From positions 62,001 to 126,000 of the forward strand of contig NZ_JAKRNT010000004.1 of the NCBI RefSeq assembly GCF_022346605.1: a stretch of 64,000 bases of DNA, written 5' to 3'. The notes below the pieces were generated by a model. That model was not told the origin of the DNA. It made no database searches and saw only the letters and a list, made by a program, of their open reading frames with translations. Origin of the DNA: Sporosarcina sp. ACRSL (GTDB lineage: Bacteria > Bacillota > Bacilli > Bacillales_A > Planococcaceae). Positions 9,073-17,933 of the stretch are shown here, piece by piece (position 1 is the stretch's first letter; each line of letters begins with the position of its first letter). Both the position numbers and the translations under genes were made by a program.

Positions 9073-9426
9073 ATGTTCAAAAAAGCGATACCGTTCGTAC
9101 TTGTAGCCGGACTTACATTGACAGCATGTGCTAACAATGATAACAACGACAACAACAGAAACAACGTCCCGAACAACAACGAGACGCCGATGGAAAACCT
9201 AGATCGGGACAATACGCCACGTGTCAATAACGGCGCAGGACCGGACATGGATGGCATCAACAACGGTCGTAATGGGAACAATGTTGACAACGACGGAATC
9301 ATCAATGATGGCAACCGGAACGGAAACAACGACGAAATCATCATCGATGAAAGAACTAGACCGAATGGTGAAAGAATCATCATCGAAGAAAACAACCGCA
9401 ACGGGAACAATAACAACAACCGCTAA
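9073..9426 (+). CDS. Asn-rich low-complexity lipoprotein
   Basis: The start ATG at 9073 follows GGAGGGAATTCTT and gives 117 residues; a longer upstream form lacks a ribosome binding site. A lipoprotein signal (MFKKAIPFVLVAGLTLTAC) has Cys19 as lipidation site. The mature part is strongly enriched in Asn, Asp, Arg and Gly with NNDN, NNNR and NGNN runs, so it is probably disordered. Similar Asn-rich lipoproteins occur in Bacillales, but I cannot assign a function. Confidence 0.75.
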   Translation: MFKKAIPFVLVAGLTLTACANNDNNDNNRNNVPNNNETPMENLDRDNTPRVNNGAGPDMDGINNGRNGNNVDNDGIINDGNRNGNNDEIIIDERTRPNGERIIIEENNRNGNNNNNR

Positions 9427-9441
9427 CCGCAAGCCTTAAAG

Positions 9442-9472
9442 AAAACCGCCACCCCCCGGCGGTTTTTCTTTT
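9442..9472 (+). terminator. Lipoprotein gene terminator
   Basis: Stem AAAACCGCC with GGCGGTTTT and a TTTTTCTTTT tail. Confidence 0.88.
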
Positions 9473-9529
9473 GGGGAATCGCGCCATAGAGAAGCAGGGT
9501 TATCCCGGCTTCCCGCATACCAGTGCAAA

Positions 9530-9871
9530 AACCTTAAAACCGCATAAACCGCGAAATCTACCCATAACCCGCCGTACACGCGCATACCGTAGCCATAACG
9601 CATAAAAGCAAACCCTTGAATGGTCAAAAACCATCCAGCGCGACCAGCGACAACACCCCTCACAGAAAACAGCCGCGAAACACGCAAAAAAATCCAGCAA
9701 CTCACGCATAACCCGCCGCAGAACCGCATAAATCGCAGAACTCACGCATAACCCGCCGCAGAACCGCATAAATCGGGAAACTTGCGCATAACCCGCCACA
9801 AATCCGCATAAATCGCGAAATCCACGCATAACCTGCCACAAATCCGCATAAATCCCAAAACTCACGCATAA
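9530..9871. repeat. CGCATAA repeat array with one 33-bp CATTCAGCGCGA-type element
   Basis: About a dozen (A/C)CGCATAA cores spaced mostly 17-19 bp, alternating CGCATAAATC and CGCATAACCC forms. A 33-bp interspersed element at about 9610-9643 (GAATGGTCAAAAACCATCC then AGCGCGA) keeps an inverted repeat. Minus-strand ORFs here are translations of the repeat. The array fills the spacer between converging genes. Confidence 0.85.
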
Positions 9872-9914
9872 AAAAAGCCGCCCTCAAAGGCAGCTCCCAC
9901 ACTCACACTTCACG

Positions 9915-10364
9915 CTATTCCCGTCTCTCACGTTCCTCCCGATCCTTCTTCAACCGCGGACGCTCGCGCATATCCGACTCGAATCGTCGCAGCAGCGCCT
10001 CGCCGCTCAATCCTTCCGTAATCAATTCCTCCAATAAATGCTCCGCATACTGCGTGCGAGCGCGCTTCAACCGGCCTTTCAACAAAACAGAAATGTTTTC
10101 CCCGATCCGCTGTACGGTGTCGACCGCCACTCGGAATCCCGCAGGCTCGTTTTCTGGATACGAAATGACGACGCTCGCTTCCAATAACTCCTCCGACGCC
10201 TTCCAATCTTCAAACTGCTTCTCGTACTGTTGATCAATGAAAAGCTCGAGAATCCACATCCGGTGGCTATTCTCCTGATTGATAATAATACCATCGATTA
10301 GTGGGAAATCTAGTATTTTATCGTCTACCAAAATACCGACAGAAATCATTTTAAAAGTTTTCAA
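9915..10364 (-). CDS. ywpF: YwpF-like family protein
   Basis: TTG at 10364 (MKTFKMISVGIL) is chosen because it matches the YwpF N-terminus and follows a GGGGTGG box; the longer ORF adds 39 atypical residues. The resulting 149-residue protein has the family segments IPLIDG-like FPLIDGIIINQEN (about 19-31) and WILELFIDQ. The C-terminus is a long, highly charged Arg/Glu-rich helix. Function is unknown. In B. subtilis ywpF lies beside ssbB, as here, although here the two genes diverge. Confidence 0.82.
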   Translation of the reverse strand: MKTFKMISVGILVDDKILDFPLIDGIIINQENSHRMWILELFIDQQYEKQFEDWKASEELLEASVVISYPENEPAGFRVAVDTVQRIGENISVLLKGRLKRARTQYAEHLLEELITEGLSGEALLRRFESDMRERPRLKKDREERERRE

Positions 10365-10607
10365 ATACGCCACCCCGCTCACTTTTTGCATCAAGTATAC
10401 CATACGCGTGAAAAAAACTTCAGAAACAGCCAAGCTCGAATTATCTCGAATAAATGAAAACTTCCAAACCCTATTGAACATGCGGTTTCCTAAATTTCGA
10501 AACGAAAATACCTAACAAAACCGCTTGAAAATCAAATTTTGGCAATTTGCAAGTAATTTCAATCCGTCCTATGATGAACGTACCACAGGAAGAAAGGAGG
10601 GGGAAAT

Positions 10608-11066
10608 GTGAACCAAGTTGCACTCGTAGGGCGCATCACGAAGGATCCAATTTTAAGAAGGCTTTCAGAAGGAAGGCTGCAAACGAGCTTCATTCTGGCC
10701 GTCAACCGTAAATTCAAAAACCAGCATGGCGAAGTGGATGCCGACTTCATCCTATGCACCGCGTGGGGAAAAGTTGCGCAGAACACGGCGAAGCATTGTG
10801 GAAAAGGATCTTTAATTGGTGTTGGCGGGCGAATCCAATCACGGACATACGAACGGGAAGACAAAAGCCGCGTCTTCGTTACCGAAGTAATCGGCGAAGA
10901 AATTCGATTCCTGTCGACGAAACGGAGAGAGAACGACAACTTGTACGGAGAGCCTGAAGACAATGTGCAACGTAGTGGCGGCGAGGAAAGCGAGAAAGAA
11001 CAAGAGAGGATCACCTCGAACTTCCATCTGCCGCAAGACGAAAAAGAGGGACTGCCGATCTTTTGA
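10608..11066 (+). CDS. ssbB: Single-stranded DNA-binding protein (SsbB-type)
   Basis: A 152-residue protein with an OB fold at about 1-105 (MNQVALVGRITKDPILRR, FILAVNRKF, DFILCTAWGKVAQNT). The C-terminus ends DEKEGLPIF, a degenerate version of the acidic DDDLPF tail that recruits partner proteins. The GTG start follows AAGGAGGGGG. Its position beside ywpF suggests the competence-associated SsbB paralogue rather than the replicative SsbA. Confidence 0.9.
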   Translation: MNQVALVGRITKDPILRRLSEGRLQTSFILAVNRKFKNQHGEVDADFILCTAWGKVAQNTAKHCGKGSLIGVGGRIQSRTYEREDKSRVFVTEVIGEEIRFLSTKRRENDNLYGEPEDNVQRSGGEESEKEQERITSNFHLPQDEKEGLPIF

Positions 11067-11349
11067 ACATCACAGATGGTACATAGGGGGCAGGGGAAAA
11101 GGAAAGGAGGGCCGCTAGAAAAGTTCGGGTACACAAAACTAAATAGAATAGTGAAATGAAAAAATCTACGACGAGAACGGAATAAGCAAAAAGGTCATGA
11201 GGATAGCGAAGGGTGGGGATCCTTCCATATCCAAAAGGGGGACATTGCTACGGCAATGTTTGCTGCGTAGGCCGAATGATGATCTTGGCCGAAAAATGCG
11301 GCGGGGACCGCTCCCGCCGCATTATCCCAATCAAAAAGGAGGGAACTAC
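11067..11349 (+). other. Leader region with a strong GC hairpin before a small gene
   Basis: No confident gene. An 11-bp stem at 11295-11323 (AATGCGGCGGG with CCCGCCGCATT) is followed by ATCCC rather than a T run. A smaller stem (CATTGC with GCAATG) lies near 11245. An ORF through the region continues in frame into the next gene but lacks a good start. It may be a structured 5' leader. Confidence 0.4.
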
Positions 11350-11511
11350 TTGGAACAATTCGAGCAACAGCTGATCCGCATGGAACTGCAAGTCGGGCAA
11401 CTCATCCGCATCATCGCCGCCATGAATGAGCGACTCAAAGAATTGGAAGAAAAGGAACTCGAACGAAAAGTCATCCCTATACATATCCGGCGCGCATCAC
11501 AACGGACATGA
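11350..11511 (+). CDS. Small coiled-coil protein, 53 residues
   Basis: TTG at 11350 follows AAGGAGGG with ideal spacing, so I prefer it to the longer ORF starting at 11197. The product is almost entirely one amphipathic helix (MEQFEQQLIRMELQVGQL, then ERLKELEEKELERK), likely a coiled coil, with a basic tail. No family recognised. Confidence 0.6.
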   Translation: MEQFEQQLIRMELQVGQLIRIIAAMNERLKELEEKELERKVIPIHIRRASQRT

Positions 11512-11512
11512 A

Positions 11513-11547
11513 CGAAAAACCCCGGTTCCGAAAACGAAACCGAGGTT
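11513..11547 (-). terminator. Terminator of the ywqB-ywqA operon
   Basis: Read on the minus strand, CCTCGGTTT pairs with AACCGGGG (one mismatch) and is followed by GTTTTTC. It lies just downstream of the minus-strand helicase gene. On the plus strand the hairpin lacks a T run. Confidence 0.75.
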
Positions 11548-11552
11548 ATACA

Positions 11553-14297
11553 CTATCTTTTAAATGATAAAAGGTCATCCAATTCCGTATCGGACAACTC
11601 CGTCAGCCATTGACTCGATTGGATCAGATCCGCGGAAAGAGCCGCTTTCTCAACGAGCATCTTATCGATCTTCTCTTCAATCGTCCCGACGGTTACAAAC
11701 TTATGGACATGCACGAACTTCGTCTGGCCGATCCGGTACGCCCGGTCCGTCGCCTGATTCTCAACTGCCGGATTCCACCAGCGGTCCGCGTGCAACACAT
11801 GATTCGCCGCCGTCAAATTCAACCCGGTTCCGCCCGCTTTCAGAGACAGGATGAAAACTGGGAATTCGCCAGCCTGGAATGCTTCGACTAAATGATCGCG
11901 CTGCCCCTTCGGCATGCTGCCCGATAAAAACGGCACATCGATATCGTGCAACTCGCTCAAACATTGGCGGATCAATTGGCCCATTCCAATATACTGCGTG
12001 AAAATCAAACATTGCTCGCCATTCGATGCAATATCCGCTGCCATCGACACAATTCGATTCAACTTCACCGACCGCTCCAACATTTGATCGGCAGGCCCAT
12101 ACGGTTCTTTCAAAAACAGCGATGGATGATTGCAAAGCTGCTTCAAACGGCTCAACATTTTCAAAATGAGCCCTTTACGTTCAAAGCCGGTCAACGTCTC
12201 AAGCTTGTACTTCGTATCTTCGATGAAACTTTCGTAAAGTGCAGCTTGCTCCGTCGTCAACGGACAATATTCATTCTGCTCGAGCTTCTTCGGCAAATTC
12301 AGCTGCAAATCGGGATCATTCTTCGTTCGTCGCAGCAAGAACGGACGGATTTTCGCCCGCAGTTTGCGCTTCTCAAGCTCCGCATCATCCCGCTCGATCG
12401 GAATGATGAACTGCTCTGTGAACGTCCGGAAACTTCCGAAATATCCTTTATGAATGAAATCGAAAATTGCCCATAGCTCCGATAACCGGTTCTCGATCGG
12501 CGTTCCCGTCAACGCAATCTGATGGTCGCCATGCAACTTCCGGATTGCCCGTGACTGCTTCGTCTGCATGTTTTTAATATTTTGCGCTTCATCGAGCGCA
12601 ATACTCGCGAATACAGTGTCTTTCAATGTCTCGTCGTCCTGCGTCACCGTACCGTACGTCGTCAAAATGACATCCGGTTTTACAGTTTTCAACAGCTCGT
12701 CGAACTCATCTTCCCGCGCACGCCCCGGCCCATAATGTGTATGAACCGCAAGCGACGGCGCAAACCGTTCAAGCTCCTTCTGCCAGTTGCCGAGTACACT
12801 CGTAGGACAAATGATCAACGATGGGGAATCCGTCGCTGGACGCGCATGCACATTCAACAAATACGTAATAAGCTGCACCGTCTTCCCGAGCCCCATATCA
12901 TCCGCCAAGCACGCGCCAAAATGATGCTCCCGCATGAAGACGAGCCAATTATAGCCGTCGACTTGATACGGACGGAGCTCCGCCTGAAGCCCTTCAGGTA
13001 TACCCGCCTCCGGAAGGCCATGCTTATTCGAAACCATTTCGACGTAATCACGCAACGACTGCTGCATCGAAAATGCAAGAAGGGGATCGTCCGCACTGTC
13101 ATCGTCAGCGACCGGAATGATCTCCTCGGGAATTTCCTGAAACAAGAGATCCTTCACCGTCCACTCGCCCGCATCCGCCTGCTCCATCAGCTCGCGGATC
13201 CGCTTCAGCCAAAGAGGATCGATATGGAACCACTCATCGCCCGAGCGAATATACTCGCGATTTTCATCGACAAGCTTTCGGAACGAATCCTGATCAATCT
13301 CCTTCCCGGCGAGCGAGAAATTCCAATCAAACGAAAGGACCTCGTCAAGACCTGCCGCCGAGCGATACGACTGGACACTCGCACTCGTCCGCACCCGCAT
13401 CCTTGACTCCGTCACCGATTTCAGCCACGCCGGCAAAATGACAGGATACCCGAACGACTGGAACACAGGTAAATCTTCCTGAATGAACGTCCGCACTTCC
13501 GGATCCGTCATGACGACCGACAAAAACCGGTTTCCAGCATCCACCTCGACCGAACGGAGAAAAGACACCATCTCGGACTGCTTCTCGCGGATTTCATCAG
13601 CGTAAACTTTCCATTTTGCAGGAAGCGCATCACCAATTTCCGCATTCGCTTTCCGGACAGCAGGCGTCCAATGCGTCCCGCGTTCACTGACTACGACCGT
13701 CTCGAGCAGCCATTCCGTATCTGCCTCGTCATCCGGCTCAGTGAGACGAAAAGCGACACGAATCGGCATTGTCGAAACCGATTCTCCTGGCCATCCGAAC
13801 TTGCGCAAATGCGGCAAAAGCGCAGGCAACTGATCGAGCCGCATTGCCGAAGCTTCGATTTTTTCGCGAATCGCATCATGCAAAATCATCGAAGAAAGGG
13901 AGGTAATCCCGATTTTCTCCTCGTCGAATCGGATCATCCCTGCGTCCATCTCCGCATGCTGCCAGAAATCGGGTTCACCCCATAAACGGGCCGCTTCTCG
14001 TAACGCCGATAAATGAGCTTCATCATTTGTCGTCTGCCCGGTAAACGTCGCGAATGGGTGCGGATTGCCCGCGAACACTTGAAGAAACTCATTCGTTTTC
14101 AAATGGACGCCATCTTCATCCGTCTCTGCCAACAAGCCGTATAACGTCTGTTCATTATTGAAAAACAGGAAAGAGGAAAGTCGATCCGGTGGAACCGCCC
14201 GTCCCGATGCATCCGTCGCGGTTACCGTATATTTTCCACCTTCGTCACGCTCAATCGCCAATTGGAAAAGTGAATGTAACGTACCCATTTTCGTCAT
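11553..14297 (-). CDS. ywqA: SNF2-family DEAD/DEAH-box helicase (YwqA)
   Basis: A 914-residue Swi2/Snf2 DNA-dependent ATPase. The N-terminal half is the DUF3670-type accessory region. The helicase core starts near residue 440, with Walker A DMGLGKT near 466, DEAQ near 568, LTGTPIENR (motif III), and C-terminal motifs GGTGLNL and DRWWNP...RAYRIGQ near 820-860. Its ATG overlaps the stop of the upstream SWIM gene by 4 bases (ATGA), indicating translational coupling. A role in DNA repair or remodelling is inferred; no specific function is established. Confidence 0.94.
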   Translation of the reverse strand: MTKMGTLHSLFQLAIERDEGGKYTVTATDASGRAVPPDRLSSFLFFNNEQTLYGLLAETDEDGVHLKTNEFLQVFAGNPHPFATFTGQTTNDEAHLSALREAARLWGEPDFWQHAEMDAGMIRFDEEKIGITSLSSMILHDAIREKIEASAMRLDQLPALLPHLRKFGWPGESVSTMPIRVAFRLTEPDDEADTEWLLETVVVSERGTHWTPAVRKANAEIGDALPAKWKVYADEIREKQSEMVSFLRSVEVDAGNRFLSVVMTDPEVRTFIQEDLPVFQSFGYPVILPAWLKSVTESRMRVRTSASVQSYRSAAGLDEVLSFDWNFSLAGKEIDQDSFRKLVDENREYIRSGDEWFHIDPLWLKRIRELMEQADAGEWTVKDLLFQEIPEEIIPVADDDSADDPLLAFSMQQSLRDYVEMVSNKHGLPEAGIPEGLQAELRPYQVDGYNWLVFMREHHFGACLADDMGLGKTVQLITYLLNVHARPATDSPSLIICPTSVLGNWQKELERFAPSLAVHTHYGPGRAREDEFDELLKTVKPDVILTTYGTVTQDDETLKDTVFASIALDEAQNIKNMQTKQSRAIRKLHGDHQIALTGTPIENRLSELWAIFDFIHKGYFGSFRTFTEQFIIPIERDDAELEKRKLRAKIRPFLLRRTKNDPDLQLNLPKKLEQNEYCPLTTEQAALYESFIEDTKYKLETLTGFERKGLILKMLSRLKQLCNHPSLFLKEPYGPADQMLERSVKLNRIVSMAADIASNGEQCLIFTQYIGMGQLIRQCLSELHDIDVPFLSGSMPKGQRDHLVEAFQAGEFPVFILSLKAGGTGLNLTAANHVLHADRWWNPAVENQATDRAYRIGQTKFVHVHKFVTVGTIEEKIDKMLVEKAALSADLIQSSQWLTELSDTELDDLLSFKR

Positions 14298-15865
14298 AAA
14301 TTCAAATTCCCCTTTTCCATTTCTTCCGACAACGCACGGAGCCGTCTATATTGCTCGCGAACAGTGTCGATATACCGATTCCAAAAATCCGCCTTGCCGC
14401 TCTTTTTCGCGCCCGCTTTCATGCTCTTGAACAATCGCACGGCGCGGCGGTAACTATGTCGGTTCTTCTCTTGGATGAACCGCATCGCGTACGTATGAAG
14501 CAGCGGCATGACCGAGGCCGGGTCATTCGCGAGGACGAATTTCAACGTATCCGGTTCAATGCCGTCATACGGAATATTAAACCGGTGCATGAGCGCCGCC
14601 CACTCGGCAAATCGCTCCCGCTCGATGAGGAAATCGCCAAACGCGCTGACGCCGTCTTCCCCGTAGATCATAAACAGCTCTTCGCGCTGCTTTTCCGGAA
14701 AATCGGCCTCTTCTAGCAAGCCGTCAATTTTCCGGATGAAATGGTACCGGTCGTTCGAAAATGTCAATTGTTCGAAAAACTTACCGATATAAGGATAGAT
14801 CGTCTCCAAAATGATGGAAAGGGAATTGATGTCTTCCATTTCCGCCGCCCGGTCAGCGAGCGGTAGCCAATGACCGACAAGTTCGCCGCCCGTCCGTTCC
14901 GCAATTTCCGCTAACGTCTTGTCATCGCCCTTCGTCAAATTGAAGTACGCGGCGAAGAAGGCGGCATCGACCGAATCACCGTCTAATAGAAGCGCGAGCT
15001 CTTTCTCTTGGGAAGCCTTGTCCTTGTACAGGAACTCCCACATGATTGCGTATATTTGGAGACGCACTTCAAACAGCCCTGCACTCTTCGAAACGAATTC
15101 ACGGACTTGTGTTTTCAGCGCTGTGTAAAACGCATCCGTCTCGAATAGCCGCGGCGTCTTGCCGAGCGACTTGCCGATATCGCGTAATTTATCGATCTGT
15201 TCATTGACCCACATTTTCACTTGCCATTGCCGGTACGTAAAATGGTTTGCCTCTTCGAGGTGCACACGTGCATACGGCCAGCCCGCTTCCAACAGATGCA
15301 ACCTGTAAAACAGTTCGAACAGCGGCTTCCATTCCCACTCGAAAGGGGATAACGGAATCACTTTTTGGTCCATTAACGAGCTTTCATGGATAAACACATT
15401 CGGACTGTCACCGGCTTCGATTTTCCGAAGCGGCATCGTCAGCCTGTACAACACGTCGTTCCAAGCTTCAGGCGTCCGTTCCGAAATAGTCAATGCCATC
15501 TGTTCAGCCTCTCTCCGTTGCCAAACATGCAGCCATTCCGTCATCGAATGGAACTGTGAATAAAGATGAAAGACGACCGTCATCTTATGGACACACCAAT
15601 CGTCCTCGTCGCAAGTGCAAGTTGCAACCGACGGCGGGGCCAGTCGAACGTTCGCGTCGCCATCATTCACCGTCGCCTCGATCATCGTCATATCCGATGA
15701 CAACCGAACGTCGTGAATCGCACTTTTACGGACGAGCGAAACAGCCTTCCGGATCTGCTCGACATCTTCCGGCACATCGGGACGGAAAGAAAGCTTAATC
15801 AGATTCATCCATTCATCTATTTCACGCTCATGCAAATACGAAAATCGTTCCACTGACATGCGCAT
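14294..15865 (-). CDS. ywqB: SWIM zinc-finger protein (YwqB)
   Basis: A 523-residue protein with a SWIM zinc finger at about 82-93 (CTCDEDDWCVH, the CxC...CxH pattern). The rest is helical and contains no catalytic motif. It is translationally coupled to the SNF2 helicase that follows. In many bacteria SWIM and SNF2 domains are on one polypeptide, so the two probably form a complex. The start ATG at 15865 follows GGGAGTGAGCC. Confidence 0.9.
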   Translation of the reverse strand: MRMSVERFSYLHEREIDEWMNLIKLSFRPDVPEDVEQIRKAVSLVRKSAIHDVRLSSDMTMIEATVNDGDANVRLAPPSVATCTCDEDDWCVHKMTVVFHLYSQFHSMTEWLHVWQRREAEQMALTISERTPEAWNDVLYRLTMPLRKIEAGDSPNVFIHESSLMDQKVIPLSPFEWEWKPLFELFYRLHLLEAGWPYARVHLEEANHFTYRQWQVKMWVNEQIDKLRDIGKSLGKTPRLFETDAFYTALKTQVREFVSKSAGLFEVRLQIYAIMWEFLYKDKASQEKELALLLDGDSVDAAFFAAYFNLTKGDDKTLAEIAERTGGELVGHWLPLADRAAEMEDINSLSIILETIYPYIGKFFEQLTFSNDRYHFIRKIDGLLEEADFPEKQREELFMIYGEDGVSAFGDFLIERERFAEWAALMHRFNIPYDGIEPDTLKFVLANDPASVMPLLHTYAMRFIQEKNRHSYRRAVRLFKSMKAGAKKSGKADFWNRYIDTVREQYRRLRALSEEMEKGNLNL

Positions 15866-15985
15866 CGGCTCACTCCCTAAAATAAAGCATTCCCTTCATT
15901 ATAATGCTTTTGAGCCACAACCGTAAATGAAATCGTTTAGAGAAAGAAAAACTACTACTATTAAAATAAAGATGGGGGATCTAAA

Positions 15986-16297
15986 TTGGAAGAATTAGTA
16001 CTTCATATTCCTTGGCTATACACAATACGTCACGTATTACATAAGAAGAGCGAAACTTGGGGCAAGATGTTCGAAGAGGAGGTCATCGGGTTCAGTCTGC
16101 CGGAGACATTTGTCACAGCGGATCATGAAGTGATCATCGCTGATTATGAATTCGATGAACTGACAGTGTTGAAGGTCGGCGACGTCCAATTCATTCAGAA
16201 CCTGAAGGAAAACGGAATCGAATTCGAGCCGCGGGAAATGTCATTTCTTCTGAAACGGCCATCTCAGAAGAAGAATCATCATTTCAAGCGTCACTGA
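15986..16297 (+). CDS. Hypothetical protein, 103 residues
   Basis: TTG start after GGGGGAT. The product is acidic in its first two thirds (ETFVTADHEVIIADYEFDEL) with a basic C-terminus rich in Lys and His (KKNHHFKRH). No signal peptide, transmembrane segment or named domain is recognised. It is divergent from ywqB. Confidence 0.65.
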   Translation: MEELVLHIPWLYTIRHVLHKKSETWGKMFEEEVIGFSLPETFVTADHEVIIADYEFDELTVLKVGDVQFIQNLKENGIEFEPREMSFLLKRPSQKKNHHFKRH

Positions 16298-16384
16298 ATA
16301 GGATAGAAAACAAATCATTCACAAAATAGAAAGAGTTGTGATAGAATAATAATAATCGGAATATTCAATAACGGAGGGATAAAA

Positions 16385-16828
16385 ATGCTTTCAGTTCAGC
16401 GTATGACGCCTTTTTTTACTAGCCAAGAGGACTTCCGTCTACGTCTCGTGTTTGCGTATCAATATTTCTCTATTATAAAAGGCGGTGAAGTATACCAATT
16501 CGTCCCTTCTGAAGGGAAAGAAATCGTCGTCAACGTCAAGAGCCTGCAAGTCGAAAACCTCGGCGAAGTGTTCGTCTTCCAGCGCGGCAGCCGCTATATC
16601 CGATTGCCGCTCTACCAGCTGCTGCTCATCTCAGACCTTCATCTGCATCTATCGTCAATCCTTGAAGGAACATTGAACTTACAACTTGAAATACCCGAAG
16701 ACGTCATCCAGGAAGCAGAGGAGCTGATGAAAGAAATTGAAGCTGACAACCGCGAGCGCATGATCGACTACGCACTCGAAACAAACAACCGAACCCTATT
16801 CACTCAACTGACGGAAGGAATGCACTAA
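16385..16828 (+). CDS. IDEAL-domain protein (YpiB-like)
   Basis: A 147-residue protein. The C-terminus (ERMIDYALETNNRTLFTQL, about 122-140) matches the short IDEAL domain found in Firmicute proteins such as YpiB; the N-terminal ~110 residues form a separate alpha/beta region. An ATG with GGAGGGAT upstream marks the start. The IDEAL domain is implicated in protein-protein interaction; a specific role is not known. Confidence 0.72.
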   Translation: MLSVQRMTPFFTSQEDFRLRLVFAYQYFSIIKGGEVYQFVPSEGKEIVVNVKSLQVENLGEVFVFQRGSRYIRLPLYQLLLISDLHLHLSSILEGTLNLQLEIPEDVIQEAEELMKEIEADNRERMIDYALETNNRTLFTQLTEGMH

Positions 16829-16850
16829 ATTGAAAATCAAATCGTAAAAA

Positions 16851-16890
16851 AACACTTATCGTCCCGAAAAACGATGAGTGTTTTTATTTT
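16851..16890 (+). terminator. Terminator after the IDEAL-domain gene
   Basis: AACACTTATCGT pairs with ACGATGAGTGTT and is followed by TTTTATTTTT. Confidence 0.9.
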
Positions 16891-16960
16891 TATGTGAATT
16901 CGGTTTAATACGAGACTAATAGGGTATACAAAGCTTGCTAACTAACTTGCTAGAGACCCT

Positions 16961-17062
16961 TCAACTCGTAAAAAAGTGCAAAGCAATAACGAAAACTGTA
17001 GAACCGGTCAACCCGAACAAGAAATCCTGCAAAGTGAACCGGTGTTTATCGTCTTGATTCAT
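16961..17062 (-). CDS. Putative 33-residue single-pass membrane peptide
   Basis: Read directly from the minus strand. ATG at 17062 is preceded by GGAGCGG at 6 bases, and the ORF ends with TGA. A hydrophilic N-terminus (MNQDDKHRF) is followed by a hydrophobic stretch (FLFGLTGSTVFVIALHFF). A small membrane protein or toxin-like peptide is possible; conservation is not known. It occupies the otherwise empty 360-base spacer between a terminator and the next plus-strand gene. Confidence 0.4.
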   Translation of the reverse strand: MNQDDKHRFTLQDFLFGLTGSTVFVIALHFFTS

Positions 17063-17246
17063 CAAAATCCGCTCCTTTGTCGATTTCCCGGGAAATGAGG
17101 CAAGGTAGGGAACAACACTTTCTCCTAGACTGGCCAAATTTTCCGATATTCATACTTCAATTGTCTACTAAAAATTGAATAATTAGCGAGATTTGATACA
17201 GTTATATATACAGGTCCGTAAAATATTCGTAGAAAGGATTGTCGCC

Positions 17247-17933
17247 ATGTTCTTTGACTACCGATTTTGGCACTTTTTGACGAGGCCAAATGAACTCGCG
17301 TCACAGCTCCAAACCGCAACGATGCGGTACTTCAACAAACGGCTGCTCATCGTATTCCTAACAGGCATCGTCCTTTTCGCCCTTAGAGAAATTTGGGGTA
17401 TGGGCACGGAAGGACTGACATCATTACTAACTACAATGACGACGACAGATTACATAATCGCAAGATACGCGTCCCTTGCAGGTACAGTCATATGGTCAAT
17501 CCTATACATAGCATTCCATCTATTTGGAGTCGCGTTGATCCTATCAACGCTGACAAAAATCCCATACCGCAAGCTCGTTCCACTGCAGCTGCTTGTCACG
17601 GGCGTACTGCTAATGGAAAAAGCGCTACTGTTCATCGTCTTTGCAATAAAAGGCGCCACCGTGAGCCTCTCATTCCTATCATTTGGCCCGCTCGCCGTCA
17701 CGGTCATGGAAAATTGGTATTTGATCCTCTTCATGAATCAATTATCAATCACTAGTGCACTCATTATCACATTGCAATACCGGTTCATCCGCGCATTTGT
17801 TGTGGACGGCAAATGGAGAGAGCATCTTTGGATATTGATCGGACTGCATGTCGCAATGGCCCTTGTTACAGCCGCAATCGCATACATCCCGTTCGATTCC
17901 ATCCTCAATTCACTTTTCGGAGGTGGATTTTAG
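17247..17933 (+). CDS. Yip1-like polytopic membrane protein
   Basis: ATG at 17247 follows AGAAAGGATTG; the longer form adds 18 residues without a better start. The 228 residues contain about five transmembrane segments (near 32-48, 75-100, 112-135, 150-175, 198-220), resembling the Yip1/YIF1 domain of bacterial membrane proteins. Its stop codon is immediately followed by the start of the HlyD-like gene, so the two are co-translated and probably act together in the membrane. No transport ATPase is nearby. Confidence 0.75.
   Translation: MFFDYRFWHFLTRPNELASQLQTATMRYFNKRLLIVFLTGIVLFALREIWGMGTEGLTSLLTTMTTTDYIIARYASLAGTVIWSILYIAFHLFGVALILSTLTKIPYRKLVPLQLLVTGVLLMEKALLFIVFAIKGATVSLSFLSFGPLAVTVMENWYLILFMNQLSITSALIITLQYRFIRAFVVDGKWREHLWILIGLHVAMALVTAAIAYIPFDSILNSLFGGGF

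Noticed and set aside
9436-9902. Several minus-strand ORFs (97, 121 and 66 residues)
   Set aside because: They lie in the CGCATAA array; the complement of the core supplies ATG codons and repetitive residues in every frame.
12582-13406. 274-residue plus-strand ORF opposite ywqA
   Set aside because: Shadow of a GC-rich helicase gene on the other strand; Arg-rich composition and no ribosome binding site.
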